The notes under the pieces: model-generated | Databases searched by the model: none | What the model was told of the DNA's origin: nothing | The model's input: only the letters and a program-made list of their open reading frames with translations | Source of the DNA: Streptomyces sp. 130 | GTDB lineage: Bacteria > Actinomycetota > Actinomycetes > Streptomycetales > Streptomycetaceae | DNA: 64,000 bases | Direction: 5' to 3' | NCBI RefSeq assembly: GCF_007096885.1 | Contig: NZ_VJNO01000009.1 | Span: forward strand, 62,001-126,000 | In this document: piece by piece, positions 46,883 to 55,032 of the stretch | How positions within the stretch are numbered: position 1 is the stretch's first letter | Layout of the letters: each line of letters opens with the position of its first letter | Position numbers and translations under genes: made by a program

Positions 46883-48391
46883 TCAGCTCTGGCCGCCCGC
46901 CAGCTTCTCGCGGAGCGCGGCCAGGGCCTCGTCCGACGCCAGGGCGCCGGAGTTGTCCGAGGACTCCGAGGAGTAGGAGCCGCCGCTGCCGCCCGAGGCG
47001 GCCTGCGTGTTGCCGGCGGGGGTGGCGGCACCCTCGGCGGCGGCGGCCTCGTCGGCCTCGCGGGACTTGATGACCTGGGCCTGGTGCTGCTCGAAGCGCT
47101 GCTGCGCCTCGGCGTACTGGGTCTCCCAGATCTCGCGCTGGGTCTCGAAGCCCTCGAGCCAGTCGTTGGTCTCGGGGTCGAAGCCCTCGGGGTAGATGTA
47201 GTTGCCCTGGTCGTCGTAGGACGCGGCCATGCCGTACAGGGTCGGGTCGAACTCGACCGAGGCCGGGTCGCCGCCGAACGCCTCGTTGGCCTGCTTCAGC
47301 GAGAGGCTGATGCGACGGCGCTCGAGGTCGATGTCGATGACCTTGACGAAGATCTCGTCGTTGACCTGGACGACCTGCTCCGGGATCTCCACGTGGCGCT
47401 CGGCCAGCTCGGAGATGTGGACCAGGCCCTCGATGCCCTCGTCCACGCGGACGAACGCACCGAACGGAACGAGCTTGGTGACCTTACCGGGGACGACCTG
47501 CCCGATCTGGTGCGTACGGGCGAACTGCTGCCACGGGTCTTCCTGCGTCGCCTTGAGCGACAGCGAGACGCGCTCGCGGTCCATGTCGACGTCGAGGACC
47601 TCGACGGTGACCTCCTGGCCGACCTCGACAACCTCGGAGGGGTGGTCGATGTGCTTCCAGGACAGCTCGGAGACGTGCACCAGACCGTCGACGCCACCCA
47701 GGTCCACGAAGGCACCGAAGTTGACGATCGAGGAGACGACGCCGGAGCGGACCTGACCCTTCTGGAGGGTCGTGAGGAACGTCTGGCGGACCTCGGACTG
47801 GGTCTGCTCGAGCCAGGCACGGCGGGACAGGACCACGTTGTTGCGGTTCTTGTCCAGCTCGATGATCTTGGCCTCGAGCTCCTTGCCCACGTACGGCTGG
47901 AGGTCGCGGACACGACGCATCTCGACGAGCGACGCCGGGAGGAAGCCGCGGAGGCCGATGTCGAGGATGAGACCACCCTTGACGACCTCGATGACGGTAC
48001 CGGTGACGATGCCGTCCTCTTCCTTGATCTTCTCGATGGTGCCCCAGGCACGCTCGTACTGAGCGCGCTTCTTCGAGAGGATCAGGCGGCCTTCCTTGTC
48101 CTCCTTCTGGAGAACCAGGGCCTCGATCTCGTCACCGACCTTCACGACCTCGTTCGGGTCGACGTCGTGCTTGATCGAGAGCTCGCGGCTCGGGATGACG
48201 CCTTCGGTCTTGTAACCGATGTCGAGGAGAACCTCGTCCCGGTCAACCTTGACGATGACACCGTCAACGATGTCGCCGTCGTTGAAGTACTTGATCGTCT
48301 CGTCGATCGCCGCGAGGAACGCGTCCGCGTCGCCGATGTCGTTGACCGCAACCTGCGGAGTGGTGGCGGTGGTCTCGGTGCTGCTCGTCAT
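46883..48391 (-). CDS. rpsA: 30S ribosomal protein S1
   Basis: 502 aa. Four S1 RNA-binding repeats follow an N-terminal segment (residues about 35-360): GDIVDGVIVKVDRDEVLLDI, GTVIEVVKGGLILDIGLRGF, SGVVSSIVNFGAFVDLGGVD with GLVHVSELSWKHIDHPSEVV, and PGKVTKLVPFGAFVRVDEGI with GLVHISELAERHVEIPEQVV. A less conserved C-terminal region of 130 residues follows, ending in a Ser/Ala-rich tail. Actinobacterial S1 has four repeats, unlike the six of E. coli. It unwinds mRNA leaders and assists translation initiation. Its codons are highly biased, as in ribosomal genes. A good promoter lies about 200 bp upstream. Confidence 0.97.
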   Translation of the reverse strand: MTSSTETTATTPQVAVNDIGDADAFLAAIDETIKYFNDGDIVDGVIVKVDRDEVLLDIGYKTEGVIPSRELSIKHDVDPNEVVKVGDEIEALVLQKEDKEGRLILSKKRAQYERAWGTIEKIKEEDGIVTGTVIEVVKGGLILDIGLRGFLPASLVEMRRVRDLQPYVGKELEAKIIELDKNRNNVVLSRRAWLEQTQSEVRQTFLTTLQKGQVRSGVVSSIVNFGAFVDLGGVDGLVHVSELSWKHIDHPSEVVEVGQEVTVEVLDVDMDRERVSLSLKATQEDPWQQFARTHQIGQVVPGKVTKLVPFGAFVRVDEGIEGLVHISELAERHVEIPEQVVQVNDEIFVKVIDIDLERRRISLSLKQANEAFGGDPASVEFDPTLYGMAASYDDQGNYIYPEGFDPETNDWLEGFETQREIWETQYAEAQQRFEQHQAQVIKSREADEAAAAEGAATPAGNTQAASGGSGGSYSSESSDNSGALASDEALAALREKLAGGQS

Positions 48392-48588
48392 GTGGGAAAG
48401 GGCTCCGGTACGGACAGTGAGTCGTAGGTACTGCTACGCCGAAAGCCCGTATCGCCTCTGCCTAAGCCGGACAGCCCGGGAAGCGCCAATTCCGTGACCG
48501 GAAGGCGCCTCGTGAACCGAGGGGACTAGCAACAGATGCGAGCGCGGCCTGCTAGGTCTGAGGAGCGCAGGCTCGCAGCGCAACTTGT

Positions 48589-48617
48589 AGCATACGGGGG
48601 CAGCAGAGCACGGTCAA
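48589..48617 (-). promoter_or_regulatory. Principal-sigma promoter of rpsA
   Basis: On the minus strand TTGACC (48612-48617), a 17-bp spacer and TATGCT (48589-48594) make a strong HrdB-type promoter. The leader to the ATG is about 190 nt, contains small hairpins (for example CCTCG-CGAGG) and no reading frame I trust, and could hold autoregulation by S1. Toward the divergent gene at 48788 the DNA (48618-48787) holds nothing I recognise. Confidence 0.78.
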
Positions 48618-48787
48618 TGCGCGAAGGCGGACACCACAGGCGGAAAGCCCCATATCCGGCACAACTCGGGTTCACCGAGGCCAGATCGTGTCCGGCGACG
48701 TCCGGACACACCGGTGCGGCACCGCGCAGGCCCCCTTGGTACGTACCGCGTACGACGGGGTGAAGGCAAACTACAACGACGGACACG

Positions 48788-49600
48788 ATGAGCCAAGAGA
48801 TGTACGCCGCCGAACCCGAGGCGACCCGCCGCAGCGCCGGGACCGCCGAGAGCAGCCGGGCCAGCCGGGGCTGGTGGGACCGCAACGCCGACGAGTACCA
48901 GAGCGACCACGGCGCCTTCCTCGGCGACGACCGCTTCGTCTGGGGCCCCGAGGGCCTGGACGAGGCGACCGCCGGGCTCCTGGGCCCCGCCGCCGGGCTG
49001 AAGGGGCTCGACGTCCTGGAGATCGGCGCCGGCGCGGCCCAGTGCTCCCGCTGGCTGGCCGCGCAGGGCGCCCGCCCCGTCGCCCTGGACCTCTCCCACC
49101 GCCAGCTCCAGCACGCCCTGCGCATCGGCGACGACGTCCCGCTGGTCGAGGCGGACGCGGGGCGGCTGCCCTTCCGCGACGCCTCCTTCGACCTGGCCTG
49201 CTCCGCCTACGGCGCGGTGCCCTTCGTCGCCGACCCGGTCCAGGTCTTCCGCGAGGTGCGCCGGGTGCTGCGCCCCGGCGGCCGCTGGGTCTTCTCCGTG
49301 ACGCACCCCGTCCGCTGGGCCTTCCCGGACGAGCCGGGCCCCGAGGGCCTGTCGGTGGCCGCCTCCTACTTCGACCGCACCCCCTACGTCGAGCAGGACG
49401 AGCACGGCGACGCGGTCTACGTGGAGCACCACCGCACCCTGGGCGACCGGGTCCGGGACGTGGTCGCGGGCGGCTTCCGGCTGGTGGACCTGGTCGAGCC
49501 GGAGTGGCCCGCCTGGAACGACCGGGAGTGGGGCGGCTGGTCCCCGCTGCGCGGCAACCTGATCCCGGGGACCGCGATCTTCGTCTGCGTACGGGACTGA
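48788..49600 (+). CDS. Class I SAM-dependent methyltransferase
   Basis: 270 aa from ATG 48788. SAM motif I LKGLDVLEIGAGAAQCSRWL is near residue 75; ARPVALDLSHRQLQHALRIG and FDLACSAYGAVPFVADPVQV follow, then LRPGGRWVFSVTHPVRWAFP. The last block (GGWSPLRGNLIPGTAIFVCV) is conserved in close homologues. Substrate unknown; the strand of hydrophobic residues in the C-terminal half is typical of small-molecule methyltransferases. It is divergent from rpsA. Confidence 0.9.
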   Translation: MSQEMYAAEPEATRRSAGTAESSRASRGWWDRNADEYQSDHGAFLGDDRFVWGPEGLDEATAGLLGPAAGLKGLDVLEIGAGAAQCSRWLAAQGARPVALDLSHRQLQHALRIGDDVPLVEADAGRLPFRDASFDLACSAYGAVPFVADPVQVFREVRRVLRPGGRWVFSVTHPVRWAFPDEPGPEGLSVAASYFDRTPYVEQDEHGDAVYVEHHRTLGDRVRDVVAGGFRLVDLVEPEWPAWNDREWGGWSPLRGNLIPGTAIFVCVRD

Positions 49601-49649
49601 GTCACCGGCCGGTGCGGGGCGCGGGCGGCTCCCGTACGAGACTGGGGAC

Positions 49650-52154
49650 GTGATCCGCACCGACGCCCTCGACCGGCTGCCCGTCCGCACCGCCGTCCCC
49701 GCGCTCCGGCGGGCGCTCGACGACCACGGGACCGCGGTCCTGTGCGCACCCCCCGGCACCGGCAAGACCACCCTCGTCCCGCTCGCCCTGGCCGGGCTGA
49801 CCGGCGAGGGCCCGGTGCGCCGGGTCGTCGTCGCCGAGCCGCGCCGGATCGCCGCCCGCGCCGCGGCCCGGCGCATGGCGTGGCTGCTGGGCGAGCGGAC
49901 CGGGGAGCGCGTCGGGTTCACCGTGCGCGGCGAGCGGGCGGCCGGCCCGGACACCGTCGTCGAGGTCGTCACCACCGGGGTGCTGCTCCAGCGGCTGCAG
50001 CGCGACCAGGAGCTGGCCGGGGTGGACGCGGTGATCATCGACGAGTGCCACGAACGCCACCTGGACGCGGACACGGTGGCCGCGTTCCTGCTGGACGTGC
50101 GCGCGGCGCTGCGCCCGGACCTGCGGCTGGTGGCGGCGTCCGCGACGACGGACGCGGAGGGCTGGGCGCGGCTGCTCGGGGACGCCCCGGTGATCGGGGC
50201 GCGGGGCGTGTCGCATCCGGTGGAGGTGGTGTGGGCCCCGCCGTCCGCGCCGGTCCGGCCGCCGCACGGCACGAGGGTCGATCCGGCGCTGCTGAGCCAT
50301 GTCGCCTCCGTGGTGCGGCGGGCGCTCGCCGAGCGGGACGGCGACGTGCTGTGCTTCCTGCCCGGCGTCGGCGAGATCGGCCGGGTCGCCGGACAGCTGG
50401 CGGACGTCGGGGCCGAAGTGCTCCAGGTCCACGGCCGGGCCCCGGCGGCGGTGCAGGACGCGGTGCTGGCCGGCTCGTCCGGGGGACGCCGGGTGGTCCT
50501 GGCGACCTCGGTGGCCGAGTCCTCGCTGACGGTCCCCGGGGTGCGGACCGTGGTCGACTCGGGGCTGGCCCGGGAGCCGCGCACCGATCACGCCCGGGGG
50601 CTGAGCGCGCTGACCACCGTGCGGGCCTCGCAGGCGGCGGGCCGGCAGCGCGCGGGCCGGGCGGGGCGCGAGGCACCCGGGACGGTGTACCGCTGCTGGG
50701 ACCGGGCCGAGGACGGCCGGCTCGCCCGGTATCCCGCCCCGGAGATCAGGGTGGCCGATCTGACGGCGTTCGCCCTCCAGGCGGCCTGCTGGGGCGACCC
50801 GGACGCCTCCGGGCTCGCGCTGCTCGACGCCCCGCCGCAGGGGGCGATGGCCGCCGCGCGCGAGGTGCTCGGCGCGGTCGGCGCGGTGGACCCGGACGGC
50901 CGGGTCACCGAGCGGGGCGTACGCATGTCCCGGCTCGGGCTGCACCCCCGGCTGGCCCGGGCGCTGCTGGACGGGGCGGCCGAGGTGGGCGGGCGCCGGG
51001 CCGCCGAGGTGGTGGCGCTGCTGAGCGAGGAGCCGCCGCGCTCGTACGGGGACGATCTGGCGGTCGCGCTGCGCACCGCGCGCCGGGGCCAGGACGCCTA
51101 CGCGGGGCGCTGGCGCCAGGAGGTGCGGCGCCTGTCGTCCGCGCTCAAGGGCGACGGGGGCGGCGGCCGGTCCGTCCCGGACGACGCGGCGGTGGGCCTG
51201 GTGGCGGCCCTCGCCTTCCCGGAGCGGGTGGCACGGGCGCGGGGCGGCGGGGCGTTCCTGATGGCGTCGGGCACGGGCGCGGAGCCCGGCGAGGGGTCCG
51301 GGCTGCGCGGGGCGCCCTGGCTGGCCGTGGCGGTCGCGGACCGGCCCGCGCACGCGGCGTCCGCCCGGGTGCGGCTGGCGGCCGTCATCGACGAGGACAC
51401 CGCGCTGCTGGCCGCGGGGCCGCTGCGGTGCGCGGGCGAGGAGGTCCGCTGGGACGGCCGGGACGTGGTGGCCCGCCGGGTGGAGCGGCTGGGGGCGGTC
51501 GAGCTGGCCGCCCGCCCGCTGGAGCGGCCCGATCCGGCGCTGGTCCGCGACGCCCTGGTGGAGGGGCTTCGACGGGAGGGTGTGGGGCTGCTGCGGTGGA
51601 GCCGGGACGCGGGGCAGCTGCGGGAGCGGCTGGCGTTCCTGCACCGGGTGCTGGGCGGGCCGTGGCCGGACGTGTCGGACGGGGCGCTGCTCTCGGACCC
51701 CGGGGCCTGGCTGGAGCCGGAGCTGTCGCGGGCGCGGCGGCGCTCCGACCTGGCGGCGGTCGACGCGGGGCAGGCGCTGCGCCGGCTGCTGCCGTGGGCG
51801 ACGGGCGAGGCGGCCCGCCTGGACGAGCTGGCGCCGGAGCGGATCGAGGTGCCGAGCGGTTCGCGCGTCCGGGTGGATTACGGCGGGGAGCAGCCGGTGC
51901 TCGCGGTGAAGCTCCAGGAGCTGTTCGGCCTCCAGGAGACCCCGCGGGTGGCGGGCGTGCCGGTGCTGGCGCACCTGCTGTCCCCCGCCGGGCGGCCGGC
52001 CGCGGTGACGGCTGACCTGGCGTCGTTCTGGCGCGACGGCTACCGGGCGGTCCGGGCGGAGCTGCGCGGCCGGTATCCGAAGCACCCGTGGCCCGAGGAC
52101 CCGGCGGCGGCGGAGGCGACCCGGTTCACGAAGGCGCGGCCGAAGCGGGGGTGA
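49650..52154 (+). CDS. hrpB: ATP-dependent helicase HrpB
   Basis: 834 aa, GTG start at 49650 (VIRTDALDRLPVRTAVPALR). DEAH-type helicase: motif I APPGTGKTTLVPLALAG, motif Ia VVAEPRRIAARAAARRM, motif II IIDECHERHLDAD, motif III AASATTDAEGW, and motif VI QAAGRQRAGRAGREAPGT. The HrpB-specific C-terminal domain ends RYPKHPWPEDPAAAEATRF. The family's cellular role is unclear; the substrate is probably RNA. A GAGACT hexamer lies 6 nt before the GTG, so a leaderless mRNA is possible. It converges with the transglycosylase gene through a hairpin. Confidence 0.95.
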   Translation: MIRTDALDRLPVRTAVPALRRALDDHGTAVLCAPPGTGKTTLVPLALAGLTGEGPVRRVVVAEPRRIAARAAARRMAWLLGERTGERVGFTVRGERAAGPDTVVEVVTTGVLLQRLQRDQELAGVDAVIIDECHERHLDADTVAAFLLDVRAALRPDLRLVAASATTDAEGWARLLGDAPVIGARGVSHPVEVVWAPPSAPVRPPHGTRVDPALLSHVASVVRRALAERDGDVLCFLPGVGEIGRVAGQLADVGAEVLQVHGRAPAAVQDAVLAGSSGGRRVVLATSVAESSLTVPGVRTVVDSGLAREPRTDHARGLSALTTVRASQAAGRQRAGRAGREAPGTVYRCWDRAEDGRLARYPAPEIRVADLTAFALQAACWGDPDASGLALLDAPPQGAMAAAREVLGAVGAVDPDGRVTERGVRMSRLGLHPRLARALLDGAAEVGGRRAAEVVALLSEEPPRSYGDDLAVALRTARRGQDAYAGRWRQEVRRLSSALKGDGGGGRSVPDDAAVGLVAALAFPERVARARGGGAFLMASGTGAEPGEGSGLRGAPWLAVAVADRPAHAASARVRLAAVIDEDTALLAAGPLRCAGEEVRWDGRDVVARRVERLGAVELAARPLERPDPALVRDALVEGLRREGVGLLRWSRDAGQLRERLAFLHRVLGGPWPDVSDGALLSDPGAWLEPELSRARRRSDLAAVDAGQALRRLLPWATGEAARLDELAPERIEVPSGSRVRVDYGGEQPVLAVKLQELFGLQETPRVAGVPVLAHLLSPAGRPAAVTADLASFWRDGYRAVRAELRGRYPKHPWPEDPAAAEATRFTKARPKRG

Positions 52155-52158
52155 GCGG

Positions 52159-52197
52159 GGACAGCCCCTCGGCCGGCGGGCGGCGGAGGGGCTGTCC
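52159..52197. terminator. Bidirectional hairpin between hrpB and the transglycosylase gene
   Basis: GGACAGCCCCTC (52159-52170) pairs with GAGGGGCTGTCC (52186-52197), 12 bp perfect, in the gap between the two stop codons. Confidence 0.8.
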
Positions 52198-52211
52198 GGG
52201 CGGGTCCCCGG

Positions 52212-53933
52212 TCAGGAGGCGGCGGTGGCCGGGCGCTCCTCGACGGTCAGGTCGATGGTGACCGTGGCGCCGCCCTCGGTGGTGAGGCGCAGCTTGTACG
52301 TGCCGGCCGGGCCGTCCGCGTAGAACGTCGGGAGCTTCAGGCTGCCGTCGGCCGCCGTGGTGAGCTCGATGGTGCGGACGGGGTTGCCCGCGTCGTTCGT
52401 GCAGTAGGGGCCCTTGTCGTTGACGGCCGGGGTGTCCCCGTCGGTGATCACGGTGGCGGTGACGGCGACCTTGCCCGCGGCCTTGCCCTGGTAGGTGGCG
52501 GCGACGGTGATGGGGTCGAAGGTCTCACCGGCGACGGCGGTCAGCTTCGTGGTGCCGGTCCTGGTGATGGCGTCGGCCTGGCGGGCGGTGACGGTCACCT
52601 TGAAGGTGGTGGCGACGGAGGTGCCGTCGACGGTGGCCCGCACGGTGAACTCGCCGGTCTTCTCGCCCGCGCGGAGCACCGGCGAGGACACCCTGCCGTC
52701 GGCTCCGGTGGCGCGGGTGACCGTCTTGAAGCCGCCGTCGAACGTGGTGTCGGTGTCCCCGACGACGGTGAAGGTGACCTTCGCCTCGGCCACCGTCTTG
52801 CCGAGGCCGTCGCGGGCCCGCACCTTGACCCCCGCGCCGAACTTCTCGCCGGCCGTGGCGGTCAGCGTGCCGGTGCCGTCGTTCTGCAGGGCCGCCACGC
52901 GCTGCGACGGGGTGGGCGCCGGCGTCGGGGTGTGCGTCGGGGGCTTCGGCTTCGAAGGCTCGGGGCTGGGGTCGGACGGCTGCGTGGGCTCGGTGGAGGT
53001 GCCCGGCTGCGGCGTCCCGGACGGCGAGGGCGTCGGGGACGGGCTGCTCGACGGGCCGCCGCCCGGACGGCTGGGGCCCGGACGGCTGGGGCCCGGGTCG
53101 CGGCTGGTGGGGCCGGCCGGGAGGACGCCGGTGCCGTCGGGGACCTCGTGCGTGCCCCGGTTGTAGTACGTGAACCAGGAGCGGACCGTACGCAGGTACA
53201 CGTCGGAGTGGTTGTAGCTGAGGACCGCCCGGTCCAGGTCGGTGGCGGTCGACAGGTCGCGGTCGCCGGCGCAGAGGTAGCGTCCGGCGGCGAGCGCGGC
53301 GTCGTAGATGTTGTTGGGGTCCTTGCGGCCGTCGCCGTTGCCGTCCTGGCCCCAGGTCGCCCAGGTGGACGGGATGAACTGCATCGGGCCGACCGCCCGG
53401 TCGTGCGTCCGGTCGCCGTCGTAGGCACCGTTGTCGGTGTCCTTGATCAGGGCGAAGCCGTTGCCGTCGAGGGCGGGGCCGAGGATCGGGGAGAGCGTGG
53501 TCCCCTGTGCGTCGACCCGGCCGCCGCGGGCCTGGCCGGACTCGACCTTGCCGATCGCGGCGAGCAGCTGCCACGGCAGCCGGCAGGACGGGTCCGTGCC
53601 CGCGACGGTCTCCTGGGCCCTCTTGTACGCCGCGAGGACGGAGGCGGGTATCCCGGACTCGGCGCTGCCGGTGACGGGCAGGTTGGCCGAACTGCCGGGC
53701 TTGTCCGGGGTGTTCAGCGGCGGCAGGTCCGTGTAGTACGGCGAGTCGCCGGAGACGCCGCCGCCCTGGTCGGCGGGGGTCGTGGCGCCCGCGGACGGGT
53801 GCTCGCCGTCCGCCGCGACGAGCGGGGACGGGGCACCGGGGGCCTGCGAGGCCGAGAGCGCCGCCACGGCGACGGCGGCCACGGCCGTGGTGGCCGCTCC
53901 TCTGTACAGTCGGCGACCGAATTGCGCTGCCAT
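52212..53933 (-). CDS. Secreted lytic transglycosylase with Ig-like repeats
   Basis: 573 aa. Signal peptide: residues 1-35 (MAAQFGRRLYRGAATTAVAA). The SLT_2-type lysozyme-like domain spans about 95-265: LPWQLLAAIGKVESGQARGG carries the catalytic Glu, then VGPMQFIPSTWATWGQDGNG and YDAALAAGRYLCAGDRDL. A Pro/Ser/Thr-rich linker (about 275-350) follows, then two or three immunoglobulin-like (Big-type) domains (GEKFGAGVKVRARDGLGKTV, AGETFDPITVAATYQGKAAG). It cleaves peptidoglycan between MurNAc and GlcNAc; the tail probably anchors or positions it in the wall. Confidence 0.93.
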   Translation of the reverse strand: MAAQFGRRLYRGAATTAVAAVAVAALSASQAPGAPSPLVAADGEHPSAGATTPADQGGGVSGDSPYYTDLPPLNTPDKPGSSANLPVTGSAESGIPASVLAAYKRAQETVAGTDPSCRLPWQLLAAIGKVESGQARGGRVDAQGTTLSPILGPALDGNGFALIKDTDNGAYDGDRTHDRAVGPMQFIPSTWATWGQDGNGDGRKDPNNIYDAALAAGRYLCAGDRDLSTATDLDRAVLSYNHSDVYLRTVRSWFTYYNRGTHEVPDGTGVLPAGPTSRDPGPSRPGPSRPGGGPSSSPSPTPSPSGTPQPGTSTEPTQPSDPSPEPSKPKPPTHTPTPAPTPSQRVAALQNDGTGTLTATAGEKFGAGVKVRARDGLGKTVAEAKVTFTVVGDTDTTFDGGFKTVTRATGADGRVSSPVLRAGEKTGEFTVRATVDGTSVATTFKVTVTARQADAITRTGTTKLTAVAGETFDPITVAATYQGKAAGKVAVTATVITDGDTPAVNDKGPYCTNDAGNPVRTIELTTAADGSLKLPTFYADGPAGTYKLRLTTEGGATVTIDLTVEERPATAAS

Positions 53934-54156
53934 GAAGTGTGGGCCCTCCCCCTCGTCACGGTCGGCGCTCCCCTGCGCCTGGACTCAGGCGACCCTACGG
54001 CACGTCCTCCGGCGCGCACACGGCGGGCGGGCCGGTTCTTACCGCTTTCTCACCTTCCTGAACACGAGTTGTCCACGTGCGGACATTCCCGTGACGAACC
54101 CTGCTGCCCCACGGGCCACCCCGTGCCTGCCCCGCCGGGTCACGCATACTGCCCGC

Positions 54157-55032
54157 ATGCCCTTCACGCTCAGCCATGCCGCCGCCGTGCTCCCGGGAAT
54201 CCGGCGCGACGGCGCCGGCCGTGGCCCGCTGCTCGCCTCGGCCCTGGTCGCCGGGTCGTTCGCCCCCGATCTGACGTACTTCGCGGACTCGGTGGTCCCG
54301 GGCGCCATGGAGTTCGGCGAGGTCACCCACGCGGTGTGGGGCGTCGTCACCGTGGACGTGCTGATCACCGCGCTGGCGCTGGGGCTGTGGCTGCTGCTGC
54401 GCGACCCGCTGGTGGCGCTGATGCCGCCGCGGTGGCGGAGGCGCGTGCACACCTGGCTGCGGGGCGGCGGGGCCGCGAACGGGCCCGGGCGGCGGGGGCC
54501 CGGCGTCCGGGACGCCGCGTGGTTCGCGGCTTCGGCGGTGATCGGGTCCGCCACCCATGTCGTGTGGGACGCCTTCACCCATCACGGCCGGTGGGGTGTG
54601 CGGCTGGTGCCCGGGCTCGACGGCAGCGTGGCCGGGTATCCCGTCTTCACGCTCGTCCAGTACGGCACGTCCGCCCCGGCCCTGCTGCTGCTCGCCTGGT
54701 TCACGGTGTCGGGGCTGCGGCGGACCGGGGACCGGCCGGTGCCCGCGTCCGTGCCGGTCCTGACCGCGCGGGTGCGGGGCTGGGCGCTCGCCTCGATCGG
54801 GCTGTGCGCCGTGCTGGGCACCGCGCACCGGTGCGCCCGCTGGTACGCGTACCACGGGCACGTCGACACGCCGCTGGACATCATCCCGACGGCCTGCTTC
54901 GGCGCCGGCGCGGGCCTCGCGGCCGGGCTCCTGCTGTACGCGGCGGCGGTGCGCCTGGCCCCCGCGCGACGAGCGGCGGAGACGGCCGGGGCCCCCGCGG
55001 GCCCCGGCCGGAAGCGGTCAGTGCGCCGCTGA
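54157..55032 (+). CDS. DUF4184-family integral membrane protein
   Basis: 291 aa from ATG 54157 (MPFTLSHAAAVLPGIRRDG, the family start). About six membrane helices. Conserved polar sites: SFAPDLTYFADSVVPGAMEF, ATHVVWDAFTHHGRWGVRLV, and a C-terminal YHGHVDTPLDIIPTACFGAG; the clustered His and Asp suggest metal binding, as in membrane hydrolases of the YdjM type. Function unknown. CATACT lies 6 nt before the ATG, consistent with a leaderless mRNA. The 3' end overlaps the converging polA gene by 15 bp. Confidence 0.88.
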   Translation: MPFTLSHAAAVLPGIRRDGAGRGPLLASALVAGSFAPDLTYFADSVVPGAMEFGEVTHAVWGVVTVDVLITALALGLWLLLRDPLVALMPPRWRRRVHTWLRGGGAANGPGRRGPGVRDAAWFAASAVIGSATHVVWDAFTHHGRWGVRLVPGLDGSVAGYPVFTLVQYGTSAPALLLLAWFTVSGLRRTGDRPVPASVPVLTARVRGWALASIGLCAVLGTAHRCARWYAYHGHVDTPLDIIPTACFGAGAGLAAGLLLYAAAVRLAPARRAAETAGAPAGPGRKRSVRR

